Source: Blastobasis lacticolella
Lineage: Eukaryota; Arthropoda; Insecta; Lepidoptera; Blastobasidae
Length of the DNA: 64,000 nt
NCBI GenBank assembly: GCA_905147135.1
Contig: LR990046.1
Span: forward strand, 18,258,501 to 18,322,500
Reading direction: 5' to 3'
Shown here piece by piece: positions 1-11,489 of the stretch. The position numbers and the translations under genes were made by a program. The notes below the pieces were generated by a model, which saw only the letters and a program-made list of their open reading frames with translations, was not told the DNA's origin and searched no databases. Positions within the stretch are counted from its first letter, which is position 1. Every line of letters starts with the position of its first letter.

Positions 1-560
1 CATTATTGGACTCTCAAACACGCCATCAAGCAAAACTTCACCTATTAAAATTAACACTAACTAATGTTCATGTAATTGCTCATAAAACAGACGTCCTAGG
101 AGCACTTACGCACCCCATTCGAACCAAGTTCGGAACAACCTTACCGATAGTAAAGTCGGAGAACCTGACCAAGTATACATATCTTACAATATTTGCTAAA
201 CTACTTAACCGATTTAAATGAAACGTAGCTAAGAACCATCTCGGTTAAAGTGGGTTTCAAATAAAGAAAACGGCATCGAAATCGGTATAACCCTCGTCAC
301 GAAAGAAGAGACTTGTCAAATGTCAGTGGAGGGGATGTCGCGCAGGTAATCGTATACAGCCATAGCCTCCTTCATCTACAAGCCATGCGCAGAAGTTTGA
401 CAACGTCGCTTTTTTTAATTTTAGTGTACCTGAAAATTACTGTGGAACTTTCTTCGCGGTCGTCGTCGTTTAATGTTATTAGTTATTTAAGTGATTGAGT
501 ATATGCATTAGTTAGATAATATGAAATTGGATAGATTCCTGTACTATTTACCTATCTACC
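1..560. other. No gene recognised
   Basis: Only short open frames of 60-70 codons with no recognisable motif. I see no repeat family here that recurs elsewhere in the window. Moderately AT-rich, likely intergenic or intronic. Confidence 0.5.
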
Positions 561-570
561 TACTTGGATT

Positions 571-1070
571 ATATCCTATTACCCTATTAATAACATAAAT
601 GCGAAAGTTTGAAAGGCTTGATGGAAGTTTGGATGGATGAATGTTACTTCGTCATGCAAAATTTACCCAACAGATTTAAATGAAATTTGGCAGTAATGTA
701 GCATATAACCCAGAATAGTATATAGGCTATATTTAATCCCATAATTATTTGTGGTTCCCGCGGGCGCGGGTCTGGAACATTATCCTACTAATACTATAAA
801 TGCGCAAGTTTGTGGGTATGTTTGTTACCTTTTCACGCCTAAACGGATAAACGGATTTGGATGAAATTTGGCAGTAATATAGCATGTAACCCAGAACAGT
901 ATATAGGCTATAATTTATTCTAAAATGAAATGTGGTTCCTGAGGGCGCGGGTCTGGAACGTTATCCTACTAATACTATAAATGCGAATGTTTGTGGGTAT
1001 ATTTGTTACCTCTTCACGCCTAAACGGATGAACGGATTTGGATGAAATTTTGTAGGTAGCCAGGTTACCG
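571..1070 (+). repeat. Tandem ~180-bp repeat, about 2.7 units
   Basis: Units are recognised by the recurring block TCCTACTAATACTATAAATG (781 on and 962 on, about 180 bp apart). Each unit also carries a 'TTTGGATGAAATTTGGCAGTA' type block, an 'ACCCAGAA-AGTATATAGGCTAT' type block and a GC-rich GGGCGCGGGTCTGGAAC block. A first, diverged unit begins near 571. Related single fragments occur at 42420-42560 and 53280-53400. It resembles dispersed insect repeats that expand in tandem, but the class is not certain. Confidence 0.75.
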
Positions 1071-1109
1071 CCTGGATTAAAACATAGGCTACTTTCTATT
1101 TAAAGTCTA

Positions 1110-1173
1110 TAGGCAGCGCTGACCGCTTTTCATCAGGTGGCCCGCTTGCCTGTTTGCCTACCGTATGCCAAAA
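1110..1173 (+). mobile_element. LINE-A 3' end scrap
   Basis: The block TCAGGTGGCCCGCTTGCCTG is shared with the 3' ends at 3845, 30840 and 56166. Only the last ~60 bp remain, with no poly-A tail. Confidence 0.6.
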
Positions 1174-1322
1174 GCTATAAGGAAATAAAGCTAGACAAAA
1201 TATTGCCTAATTTAAGTAATTTATTCATTAATATAATACATTTTATACATTGATACATATGTACAGGACTAAGTAACTATATACAAATCAGGGAGATAGG
1301 TACCTACCTTAAAACTACTTAC

Positions 1323-2003
1323 CACGGTACCATGGGACCATTTAGAAAGCAGCAAAGTATGGGACAACATCGGTTTCAAATCATGTTCGGATAGTTCATT
1401 TTTACCTAAAAATACTTTGACTTTTAAATTAGAAAATACAATAATATTGTTGAGCACTTTGACGGGAACATCATCGTTTAAAGTATAAAAATACATGAAC
1501 TGGTCACCATATCCTAAACGCCACCCACAATACAATTCTGTTTTAAATTTAAGACCTTCCTGTAGCTCACTAAAGCTCTTAATCTCATCACTTTTTAACT
1601 TTAAAGTTTCTTTTTCTTTTTGCCTTCGAATCCATTTTTGCCGTCGTTTTTCTGGATCAGTTCTAGTCTTGGGGCATGCTTTATTTAAAAGTTTGGGCAA
1701 ACTAGGAAATATACGGGGTATCGCACCAGTCACTAGACGAGCGCGTTTTACTGGTACCTTTTCAACGCTGCCATCACCGTGGTATATTTTAGTTGTTGTG
1801 ATAACTTCCTCTTCGCTAAAATGTTTACTACATACGAAGGAACCAACAGTGGGACTCCAGTTAGCTCGGGAAATAGCAGAAGTCAATTTTTTTAAAAGAT
1901 ATTCATTCTTTGGAAACGAAAAAGTCGGCACAGCCACTTGTCCGTTTTTTAGCGTTACATCGTAGTTTGACCTACATTTTTCTATGCAACAACGCCTAGG
2001 CAC
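1323..2003 (-). CDS. THAP zinc-finger protein, internal exon (227 codons)
   Basis: The exon encodes an N-terminal THAP domain, a C2CH zinc finger that binds DNA and occurs in P-element-type transposases and in host regulators derived from them. Visible zinc ligands are CIEKC near residues 6-10 and, 47 residues later, C-S-K-H near 58-61. A tryptophan lies about eight residues before the second pair, and the domain closes with AIPRIFP near residues 96-102. A basic stretch rich in R, K and E follows (around residues 115-140), then a region with GWRLGYGDQ and a beta-rich pattern that I associate with THAP or P-like proteins but cannot name. The exon begins after a T/C-rich tract ending in CAACAG (AG at 2005-2004) and ends before GTAAGTAG (GT at 1322-1321). 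Both junctions are phase 0. The open frame runs 40 codons further upstream, but that part is hydrophobic and probably intronic. No partner exon was found. It could belong to a host gene or a decayed P-like transposon. Confidence 0.78.
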
Positions 2004-3190
2004 CTGTTGGAGAAATATTACTATTTTATAACAGAATTTGAATGATAAAATAAGTAAAAAGCTAACAACAAAAATGATCGAGGATTGTTTTTTACTAATC
2101 GTATTTATCCATATTTGGCGCAATTATAAATATATTTTCTTTTATTTACCTTCGTAGATGGTCCATACAATTCGTTTATTTATAGTTTTGATAATATATT
2201 TTAAATTTATTAGCTTAAAATTCAAAATATTCCCGCTCATTGACATGTAAACAATGAGTGAATCGGTTCACAGCGACGTTGCCGTTCCGTGCTACAGCAT
2301 GGCTTGTAGATAAAGGAGGCTATGATACAGCGCAAGTCGAACCACGTGACCCGCCAAGTCTCTTCTTATTTGACACTAGCTGTACGATACGTTTGGATAC
2401 GTTGTATCGTTTTTTCAAACCATATTATTATGTAACTATTGTTGTATTACTTTCGGGTATTGTAGGTATATTTTAGTTTAAGTTTGAATTTTTAATCTTA
2501 AAGACTGTTCGGAATGCTTAACTTTTAGTTAAGTATGAATTAGTTTATCCAATTTTTATCGGTGGAAACCTGTAATTGGCTCTGTGCTGCTAGTGTTATT
2601 TTATATTGTAATCATTGCTGTTGGTTTTCCTTAAGTAAGTAAATAATATAAAATATACACCCGTTAGGGAAATATAATGCCACAGACAGATACACGCCTC
2701 TACAGATACACAGACCCATCAAACTTATAACACCCGTCTTTTTTCGTCCGGAGTTAAAAATACAAATCGGAGTTCGTAAATATTTTAATGGAGGCGACTC
2801 CTGCATACGAAATACCTGCTCCATGGGAATAGCAATTGTAGTAGGTACTTTCGAAATTAGTTCGTTTTCTTGCCACGATTGCAAAGTTTTTATGGACGTC
2901 GTTGTAGACTTTTTTTTAATACGTTTTAGCTTAGGTTTAAATTTAGCTAATTTACGTTTTTAGTGAAAATAACGCTATTTAAAAATAGTTCATTGCCATT
3001 TCTACACAGGTTAACAGGATTTTTTTTTCTTATAGTGGCAACACTTTCGCACCTCTTAAGGCCTTAAATTGCTCAATGGTGGTTTGATAAGAAATTAAAA
3101 GCTGTCCAACCATATACCTATAGCATTTTTGCGACAACCATATATGTTTGGAAATTTTTTTAACTTGCCTGAAATAAAGTGCTCGATTTA
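2004..3190. other. Flank of the THAP exon, no confident gene
   Basis: AT-rich with long T runs. A minus-strand open frame at 2612-2884 follows a lysine/threonine-rich in-frame stretch and might be an upstream exon of the THAP gene, but it has no recognisable domain and no clear splice sites. Confidence 0.4.
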
Positions 3191-3254
3191 CCATCAATTA
3201 AGTTAGTTAGGAAGGGCTGACTGCTCGCTTGTCACTGAGTAGCATAAAAAAAAT

Positions 3255-3500
3255 TTGACCGCCACCTCACCTGGTGGTAAGTAAAAATGCAGCCGAAGGT
3301 AGAGCACGCTTGTCTAGCAACAGCCTATTCACTCTAGTCTTGAAGGCGTCCACATTAAAACGATGATTTTTTCGTAGACCGATCTCATGCAGTGTGGTGC
3401 TCTTAAGTGTATGATGGCCGAACTATAGTATTCTACACGTGGTCACATGCGCCCCGCAGTTAACGCGTCTACAGAACAGCTGGGCTTAATGTCTTCATCC
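3255..3500 (-). mobile_element. LINE-D 3' end: RT C-terminus and poly-A
   Basis: The minus strand reads FNVDAFKTRVNRLLLDKRAL and ends in LLTTR followed by a stop, then GGTGGCGGTCAAA and an A-run. This is the typical C-terminal tail of a non-LTR retrotransposon ORF2. It is 5' truncated and frameshifted upstream. The plus-strand block just before it (3190-3250) is a scrap of the LINE-E 3' end. Confidence 0.75.
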
Positions 3501-3721
3501 TGGAACTATATCTAGAATTTATGGAGGGCATGAGCAGGCAAAGCTAGTGTTGGCTAGCTTGCACAAGCAAGCTTCTTTGCTCTCCCAATTGAAAGTTTAT
3601 AAAATTATTAATTACTATTCAATGGTGTAATATTCTTACAGCAATCAATTATGAAGTAAAATACTGATACAAATAGTTTCGCCTTTTTTTACTCAAACGC
3701 GAGGCAACAAATATACATAAC

Positions 3722-4139
3722 TAGTGGACCCGGCGCGACTTCGTTCGCGTAAACCTACTTTACGCGTATCCCTCCCTCCCTTTTTTCTTGCTTATAAACC
3801 TTCCTCTTGAATCACTCGATCTATTGTTGAAAACCTATTGTTGATTCGGATGTGGAATGAGCTCCCAGCCACAGTGTTTCCTTTGGACTATGACATGGGA
3901 TCGTTCAAGAGGTATATTAGAGGTCTGTTCAGAGGCGGGCAACGCATTGGTGACTCCCCTGGTGTTGCTAATGTCCATATGCGGCGGTGACTACTTTCCA
4001 TCAGGTGGCCCGCTTGCCTGTTTGTCTGCTGTATAACATAAAAAAAACGCATCTAAATCCGTTGCGTGAAAAAGATCTACATAGCGTACATAGATACCTA
4101 GGGATGGCGGCAAGTGACTTTGTTTTATACTATGTATAG
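3722..4139 (+). mobile_element. Family G dispersed element, interrupted
   Basis: It begins CTAGTGGACCCGGCGCGACT and ends near TTTTATACTATGTATAGA. The same termini recur at 10566, 21622, 39768 (reverse), 46893 and 62460. It has no coding capacity and is non-autonomous. A LINE-A 3' end (3843-4047) splits it, and a further LINE is inserted directly after its 3' end. Confidence 0.75.
3843..4047 (+). mobile_element. LINE-A 3' end nested in family G
   Basis: Encodes IRMWNELPATVFPLDYDMGS and then FRGGQRIGDSPGVANV before a stop, followed by a short 3' UTR and an A-run at 4040-4047. It is a 5'-truncated non-LTR retrotransposon. The last residues of the RT ORF match the element at 30840-30986. Confidence 0.8.
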
Positions 4140-4371
4140 ATGTCAGGCAGACTTGTGGTGACGGGGAAAGTCGAAGGCAAGAGACCCAGAGGCCGAAGTC
4201 CGAAGAGATAGACGGACCAAATATCCGAACAACTGGATACATCCGTCAACGTCGCATTACAGCGACTGATCAAACCCGATGGAGACATGCAATTGGCAAA
4301 CTCCGAAGATGTCACGATCCTCAGCAGTGAGGGAACGACCAAGAAGAAGAAGAAGAAGATGTCAGGCAGAC
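4140..4371 (+). mobile_element. RTE-like LINE 3' end with 13-bp target-site duplication
   Basis: The insert at 4153-4358 is flanked by perfect copies of ATGTCAGGCAGAC (4140-4152 and 4359-4371). It encodes the end of a reverse-transcriptase ORF (KVEGKRPRGRSPKR, then after a frameshift RCHDPQQ and a stop) and ends in a (GAA)6 tail at 4341-4358. This is a 206-bp, 5'-truncated insertion. The perfect duplication suggests it is fairly young. Confidence 0.85.
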
Positions 4372-4585
4372 ACCACATTGTTCCACTTGTTTGGTTCTGA
4401 CAGAGGCAACAGTCTACAAAACCGAACTGACCTACTGAGATGATGGCTAACCCAGAATTTGACGTCACTCGAAGTTATCTCAAACCAAGAATGGCCTGCC
4501 TAAAGGAAGTGTATGAATGGAAGGAAAAGGAAGTGTAAGTGTATTATTTACCGCGGACATATATAAAACCTTTACGAGAAATAGG

Positions 4586-5090
4586 GAGTGTCGGTGGCCG
4601 AGTGGTTAAGGTATCCGACTTGTTAGCGAGAGGTACCGGGTACGTATCCCACTGCGGCCATGTACCAATGCCTGTTTTCTGAGTTATGTATATGTACATT
4701 AGGTTAATGCTTACCGGTGCTCTTACGGTGAGGGAAAACATTATGATAAAACCTGCACATTCAGGCGACTGAATGTGAAACCGTGATCCAATCTAGTCAG
4801 GGTCAGAGGGCAGTCGCTTCACTGTAATTATCTAAATAAATAAATAACGTTTATTACACATAAAACCATGACACGATAGGGACATTCAAATATTAAAAAA
4901 GGTGACATTATAACGCTACCCGTGGAAGACGTGCAAAGGGGTCACACTCAGCGTATGCCATGGCTGGTGCTATGGCGCTGGTTTTCATTTCGCCCTACGC
5001 CCTATTATCTGATCTGCCAAATCCTGGATCATGGTCAAGGCGGACCCAGAGGTCTCGGAGAGCAAAACCGGGACATTAACGCCAAGATAA
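4586..5090 (+). mobile_element. tRNA-headed SINE (S1), split by a nested insert
   Basis: The 5' head GGTGGCCGAGTGGTTAAGGT matches a tRNA A box. A B-box-like segment follows about 45 bp later. The body has the blocks CTGCACATTCAGGCGACTGA and CTGGATCATGGTCAAGGC, and the end is AACGCCAAGAT. S1 is the commonest repeat in the window, about 17 copies. A 170-bp element at 4834-5003 interrupts it. Confidence 0.85.
4834..5003 (-). mobile_element. Family M retroposon 3' end nested in S1
   Basis: Flanked by the 7-bp repeat ATTATCT (4827-4833 and 5004-5010). The minus strand begins near GAAAACCAGCGCC and ends AATAAACGTTATTTATTTAT. Relatives lie at 39080-39200 and 57478-57690, the latter with a (TTTAC)n tail. 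It looks like a short LINE or SINE 3' end. Confidence 0.7.
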
Positions 5091-5369
5091 CTATTATATA
5101 TAGAGCCCTAGCTCTATTATTATACTTATATATAAAGCTCTAGCTCTAGCCAAGAGTCGTAGACGAAGGGCGTATTCTCAGTATCATCTAAACTACGAGC
5201 AGTTCCACTTGGGCGCCATCAATCACTCACACGCCATTTATTTGCACCGTTACAGATATCTGCGCCCATGGAGCTATGGAACGATGCTGGAATATACGGG
5301 AATATCTTTTATTTATTTAAGGAGATAACGGAGAACATAGTTCAACTTCAAATTAAAAAAGAAGTATTT

Positions 5370-5465
5370 AAGTACTATGTCAGTTATCTAGTTTGCTTAG
5401 TTTAGAGCTAGATGGCGATGTGTGAATTTGTCCACGTATAGTTATTAATTTTATTTATTTATTTC
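5370..5465 (+). mobile_element. S3 SINE 3' end
   Basis: Contains TAGATGGCGATGTGTGAATT and an ATTTATTT tail, shared with 46107-46190 and 54955-55040. Only the 3' end is present. Confidence 0.6.
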
Positions 5466-5469
5466 AGAT

Positions 5470-7250
5470 TTTATATCCATAGGGTTAGTAACAATGAACC
5501 TAACGTAGTGTTAGTAACTTAACCTGTTGTATGTCATCATTAATATATTTGGCAATTTTTAGTTCATACAGTCGCCTGGCTGAGTGCCCGTCGCATGAAG
5601 CCCTATCAAATACGCCAACATAGACGAGGCCCACCGGTATGCGAATGTGTTTAGGTTGCTGTTCGAGGTGCGTTGCGCCTTAGCAATGAGGCGCTCCTCT
5701 TGCGGATGATTGAGTAAAAACTATATATGTGCACCTCGGCGAACATAGCCGAAGCACTGCAGTAATGCGTAGCCCGAATAACAGCCTGAACGTATTATTG
5801 TACTGTAGACAAAGAGAACGTTAAGTTCGCTGCGTGTAATCGACTTATAAACCGCACGTGTTGAACGATCGACAATACGCTCTAAAATGCTCTTGGAATA
5901 AAGAGAAACCGTAGAAAAATTATAAGTATGTATACTAAATAAATAATAATTGTTTTGAAATTTAAAACTAGAATTCAAATAAGGATGAAAGTATTAAGGC
6001 TACGTTTCCTTCTTCTAATGGTTAGAATTACATAGCCAGTGAAGTTATAGGTTAATTCCAGGAAAAAATCACATAGAATTATGGTTGTTCGTTGTGTTGT
6101 ACCCGGAAAATCTAGCCTTACAGTTGATTATATTCGTTGGTAGTAAAAAATTCTTAATACAAATAATACATATTTTCCTTCTAGATTTCAAAAGAGTGAA
6201 TTAATCGATGTTCAACACAATTGCTTTTCTACCTATTAGCGATTCTACACAATATGGATTCCGCACAACTGATATTTAAAACAGTATCGGCTATTTTATT
6301 ACAACATGCGCTGCCTAATACTATAAAAGATGCGCGCTAATAGAATTTGATAAGCCATATAATTAAGATGACAACAATTTTGAAATGTGAGAAGGGATTT
6401 TTTTAACTCTTTATTATATTTTTCTTAACATTATGAGTTATAAAGTGGTAAAGGGATACGAAGAAGAATGTTAGGATAAGTACTCTCCTTAATGGGATAA
6501 AGTGGCGTGAATAAGCTAAGAAAGTGAACGGCCACTTTATGTAACACCTGGCGGTAGCAGTAATACTATAATCAAGTTCTATGTTCCCCGGAGAGTCGTA
6601 GTGGACTTCAATAAAGTTATAAGCTCCATGGATTTGTTGAACAATTCTAGAAGCCAGTCTGGAGAACTCTCAGGAATATACAATTAATGTTAAGTGTAGC
6701 TTGGTGATGAATGGATTTATAAATTAATTGTGAATATATTGAAGGGATTGGATAATATAATGGACAGATAAATATTGAATGGATGATTTATCTAGATGTT
6801 TAATTATATAATTTCGTTAAATATGTACTTAAAACTTTATTAAACAACAACATACACATAATATAAACGAAACAAATATGATCACATAATTTAACTAGAA
6901 TTAAATTATCCTAAAACCCTAATTTAAAAATCTACTTAAGTATGTACTTATTCTAACTTTATATGAAGAGGTTTTTATACTTACGGATTAATCAATCAAC
7001 ATAACCAAATTGTACCTACCCACGAAAAATTCAAAAATCGGTCCAGACAAACATCTTCTCTGAATAAATTTGCACGGGTGGAGAGTTACTGCCTAGTACG
7101 TTAGGACGTGATTTCAATATCGAGAAGAAAACAACCCTTCTCGTGTAGAATTTACCCCAACGGATACCCTCGTATATATATCGCACCTGTAGATACGTAG
7201 GTACGTTGCTACTAGCGAGCTTGAAGTGTGTCTTAATTTTTTTAACCTTT
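5470..7250. other. No gene or clear repeat seen
   Basis: AT-rich unique-looking DNA. The open frames (for example 5721-5978 minus) are short and without motif. Nothing in this stretch recurs elsewhere in the window as far as I can see. Confidence 0.5.
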
Positions 7251-7259
7251 CAGAGGGAT

Positions 7260-7665
7260 GATTTGCATTTGCCAGCGTCCCTAATTGGACAATTCAGTTA
7301 GAACTTGCCGCCAATGTTTTACTGAGCTTTTCAGGAACGCGTTCAGAGGCTAGACACGCTTTGAGCGTAACCAATTTTATCAGGTGGTAGGACTCTGTCA
7401 AGCCCGAGGAATCCGCCTGGGTGAATACCATCGCTTTATCTATTTCTGCCGCCAAACAATAATGCTTGCATTGTTGTGTTCCGGTTTGAAGGATAAGGTA
7501 GCCAACGCAAATAACCTGCGGTTCTGCACTTCTGTTGCAACGTAAATGCATTAATCGTAGATGATACGGGCGACAGTTACAGCTAACCATCTGGTGGGCT
7601 ATCTGCTCGTTTGTCACTGCATAGTTTAAAAAACGCAACTCCGCCATTTTAAGCAGCTTCATTGG
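7260..7665 (+). mobile_element. LINE-E 3' end
   Basis: Blocks such as ATTTCTGCCGCCAAACAATA and CAACGCAAATAACCTGCGGT, with ATCTGGTGGGCTATCTGCTC before an A-run, match the retroposon 3' end at 28640-28880 (reverse), 37025-37210 and 47570-47790 (reverse). A 122-codon antisense open frame here (7294-7662) is a by-product of the repeat. Confidence 0.65.
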
Positions 7666-7678
7666 CTCATTTTCGACG

Positions 7679-7990
7679 AGAGCGTCGGGGGACTGGTAAT
7701 CAAGAGGTATCGGATTCGAACCCCAGTGCTGTCATGTAAGAATGTCTCTTTTCTGAATTATGTATATTAGGTGACTAACCGACACTAACCGATGCTCTTA
7801 TGACGAGGGAAAACAACGTAATGGCACCTGCACATTCAGGCGGCTGGATGTGCAACTATGATCCAATTTGGTCGGGTTCCTCTGACAGGATTACAGAGGT
7901 CAGATGGCGCTCCACTATAATTACCTCATCTGCCATATCCTCGATCAGGGCGCGCGCTAGAGCCAACCGGGACATTTAGTCCAAGTAAAA
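7679..7990 (+). mobile_element. S1 SINE, near full length
   Basis: The diverged head (GAGCGTCGGG) keeps a B box, GGATTCGAACCCC. The body is CTGCACATTCAGGCGGCTGG and the end is AACCGGGACATTTAGTCCAA. Part of the A-box region is deleted. Confidence 0.8.
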
Positions 7991-8251
7991 GAACATCATT
8001 CACTCATTTACGACTTTATTTTACCGTAAAAACGTACGTATGATTCGTGTCCGTGCAAGGATTACGCTCGCGTTGCGCACGAGGTATGGGTGTTGCCCTG
8101 GGGTGGCCCAAATGCTTGTGCAATTTTGGCTTATGTAATAATAACATTAAGTTTATTTAAAATAATTTACAATCTACAAGCAAATTGAACAGCGAACGCG
8201 CAGCATCCCCGTGAAATGTCAAATAAGATTAGAAAGCCGTGGTTGTTGCGT

Positions 8252-8390
8252 ACAGTGCCACCAACTTATATGTGGCGAAATTAGGAACTACGGCCGAAAT
8301 GTTGAGATATCATTCATATGTCTATATCTACCACATATAAGTGTTACGGTGACGACATATTTCAATCACAGATAAGTTGGTGCGAGTTAA
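8252..8390. repeat. Short imperfect inverted repeat, MITE-like
   Basis: GTGCCACCAACTTATATGTG near 8259 pairs imperfectly with AGATAAGTTGGTGC near 8370, with a second complementary pair inside (ATGTGG and CCACAT). Probably a decayed fold-back element. Confidence 0.4.
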
Positions 8391-8399
8391 ATATAAAAC

Positions 8400-10560
8400 G
8401 ACAAGTGTAATAATTATTGGTTAGACAATTATTCCCAGTTGTCCCATCGAACACTTGACGGTCCTCCGGTGACAAGTGGGAATTTTCTTTCCAGTTGCGC
8501 TTCGTGTTAGAGGGCATGAGGTAGTTAATGAAAAGTCATTGATGTAATCAAACTTTATCAAAATCAACGTTTCCAACATGCCAGTACGTTAGTTCCTTTT
8601 TACGTCACGTTGATTATGATTTATTATGAACCTTGTCGGTCTGCAATAACCCGACTCACTGCATGGTTCCGAACGCACCCCGGGGCTTTTTGTATCGTAA
8701 AAACTTCCAGTCGCGCTGCCCATTCCACAGCCCGGAGTTTAGAACGAATTTGCTGGCGGGAATAAATTGGCGTGGAGAAAGAAAAGTGTGCATATGCAAT
8801 ATTGCGCGGGAATTGTTTTGGTAACAAACAGGTGTAAACTTGCGGTGTTTTAAACGAAATATGTGGTTGCGAAATGTTAGGCACGGTGTACTTTTACAAT
8901 TTGTTGCTTACTATGAAAATTGTTTTTGACAATGACAATAAAAAAATCAGGCACTACTATTATTTTTTTAGTTTTAGTTTATTTGTTATGGTTATTATAT
9001 GTTATTTTGTTTGTACCAATAAATGAATAAAATAACAGAATAGTTATGACACTTTAGAACTATTATTTAGAAACTAATTTTAATTGCTTAGATCTCAGGA
9101 TTTCATTCATAACTACAATTAATTTTATACAAATATTACATAGATCTATAACTAAACTAAAAGTATCATCGAATATATTTTTTATTACGGGACAATTTTT
9201 AATAACAAGCAAAAATCTATCAAAATTGACACTTTTTCGCACATACGCTCGCTCCGCAATTCCAAAATGCGGGATACAACAATAACCCTTATTCTATGAG
9301 CAATGCGTTCCAAAGTTTGGTCTATCAGTTTAAATAAACAAAAGCTTGTGAACGGCCACGCCTAAACATTTTCTTTGATTCCCACTCTGCGCGGATCGTA
9401 CAAGTAGATTTGGATCGAATACAGTTCCAAAGTAGACTTTTTTACCACAATATCCATGCTTGGCGAGCAGTTTTGGTGTAAACGTAGAAACGAATAGCGT
9501 TTATCGTAGGTTTATTCCAAACGAACACGAGCGAAAGTAGAGCGAAAGATCTTTCTCTCTCTCTAACTTCATGTTAGATATTTTAACCAACTGTGTATTT
9601 CCGGAGGACAAATCGAAGATCAGTACCTGTGTATCTGAAGCGCCAAGACAGGATCAAGCCCGCGTCAACCATGCGCCGACATCACAGTGTCCTTCCCAGA
9701 ATCGTGGTCCCAGTATTCCCCCGGGCTATTACTGGGCTTACAAAAGGGGAAAATTGGGAAAATTATAGCTTAGTTTACTAATCCGTAGATAAAGATTTAC
9801 TAATAACAGATGGACATTTTACGTACATTAATATCATTATATTTTTATTATTTAAAACGCACCTTGTCAATGACAATGAAGGAAAACAGGAAGTGGCTAC
9901 AAATAGTATATCTCCCCATGACTTCACCACAAATACATACTTACCTACTAGGTAAGATGCATTCCTCGATTACAGATTCTGGTCAATCTTTTTCTAAGCC
10001 ATAAATAATCTATACAGGTCTACTAGAAAAGTAAAGACTATATATAGTAATCTATGTTCAATTATCAGATAAACTATTGCGCTTGTTTCACACTTAAAGA
10101 CAGCAACTATCCCAAGCCAAGACATGTAAAGTGCTATGAAATTCTAAAGATCTATTATTTAAATACGGCCACACTACAGCAATAAAAATTTGAATAAAGA
10201 CCATAATATAATGTTAATAAAGACCTCAACTTACAAGGACACTTGAAAGAGATTAGAACCGAGGAGGGGTCATGCATCAACCGCTGGCGTTCCGAGCGCA
10301 AACTACCCGCAAAGTCAAACACTTTGGGCGCACGTAATGTATGTGTAATGGAGTAATTAAGACAAGAGACCTTTGTGCATCTTATATGTGTACTCGTGTG
10401 TACACTCGGGAGGGCAAGTACGTGGACTGAATTCTTTACTATCAAAACACGTGTGTTTTTGTTATTTTCTTGGTTTTTCGTGCTTGAATATGCCTACTCT
10501 CATAATATATGTATGTATGTACCTATTCTATTATTTTTTATCAACAAATTATACAACAAT
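8400..10560. other. Mostly anonymous sequence
   Basis: No coding region supported. The overlapping frames at 9571-9781 have no motif, and the two reading frames look equally plausible, which argues against coding. A weak relative of the 24826 inverted repeat may lie near 9268-9310. Confidence 0.45.
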
Positions 10561-10565
10561 TATAA

Positions 10566-10750
10566 CTAGTGGACCCGGCGCGACTTCGTTCGCCTACTTT
10601 AACCTTACCTTCCCTTTTTTTCTTCCTTAAGCTTCCTGTTGAATCACTCTATCCATTGTTGAAAACCGCATTAGAGCATGTTGCGTAGTTTAATATCTAA
10701 GCATAGGGCCAGACGGCGGGGAGCGACTGTGTTTTATACTATCTAAATAT
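10566..10750 (+). mobile_element. Family G element, short copy
   Basis: Starts CTAGTGGACCCGGCGCGACT and carries the internal blocks ATCACTCTATCCATTGTTGA and GTTTTATACTATCTAA. The CCTACC-rich stretch is very short compared with copies at 46893 and 62460. Confidence 0.75.
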
Positions 10751-10910
10751 ACATACACACTCAATCCCAAGGGATGGGCAGAGTAGATGAAGACAAATTT
10801 AATTTATAATTAATTTATCAACAGCTAATGTAATAAATGTTGTATTTACAATGTAATAAATGTTGTAAGTAATAATTACAGACCATAACGCATGTAAGAC
10901 ATCATATCAA

Positions 10911-11090
10911 TCACTTTTTTCTGAGTTGTTCATTATTAAACACCACCTTACGGCTAGGGAACCTACATATTTCGGAACTGCATGTATAACCATGATTCAA
11001 TTTGGTCAGGTTCCTTTGTTAACAGGGTTACGGAGGTCAGACAGTAGTCCCTCCACTGCAATTTCCTAACCTGCCAAATTCATAAAAAGG
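10911..11090 (+). mobile_element. Decayed S1 SINE body
   Basis: The blocks TTTTCTGAGTTGTTCATTAT, CATGATTCAATTTGGTCAGG and GGAGGTCAGACAGTAG follow the S1 order. Head and 3' end are lost. Confidence 0.65.
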
Positions 11091-11214
11091 CCATATAATA
11101 GGTTTAAAACATTAATTAGCTAAATCTCTCATTAGGCCTTTAAAACGTAAATTCAAATACCTTATTTATAAACGCCCATAAATACACTTAGCTAAAGGTA
11201 TAATAAAATACAGA

Positions 11215-11481
11215 TTGGCATCATCATGTTGTCGCTCTGATGAATTTACAGGCAAAAAGATCAAATCACTTGTCGCCAAGTCTCAAAAAAAGTTTAGTTG
11301 CTATCAAAACGGAGTTCCAAGGGAAATGATAGAAGGGCTGTATGGATGCATTCCCTTTGCCTATCCTCTTCAGCATAAAAGTCAAGAATGGAGTCACGAG
11401 CCAATCACAATCAATTCAGCCGTGTCCGCTGAGCCATGTAATATTTTTGTTCGTAACATGATGGTTTCAGGAAGCGAATAA
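11215..11481 (+). other. Unidentified 88-codon open frame
   Basis: The open frame has no ATG at its 5' end and begins at TTG. Composition is mixed (Cys, Lys and Ser in the first half). I recognise no family. It may be chance, or a fragment of an element. The antisense strand is not convincingly coding. Confidence 0.2.
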
Positions 11482-11489
11482 AATCAGCT

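Noticed and set aside
1495..1965. 156-codon plus-strand open frame
   Set aside because: It lies antisense to the THAP exon, has no domain, and is explained by the coding bias of the opposite strand.
2612..2884. 90-codon minus-strand frame upstream of the THAP exon
   Set aside because: It begins at TTG, has no domain and no clear splice signals. It is mentioned only as a remote possibility for an upstream exon.
7294..7662. 122-codon minus-strand frame
   Set aside because: It is antisense within a LINE-E 3' UTR that recurs three more times in the window.
7720..7735. TTCGAACCCC-like B boxes as true tRNA genes
   Set aside because: The flanking sequence does not fold as a cloverleaf and continues into the S1 SINE body. 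They are SINE promoters, not tRNA genes.
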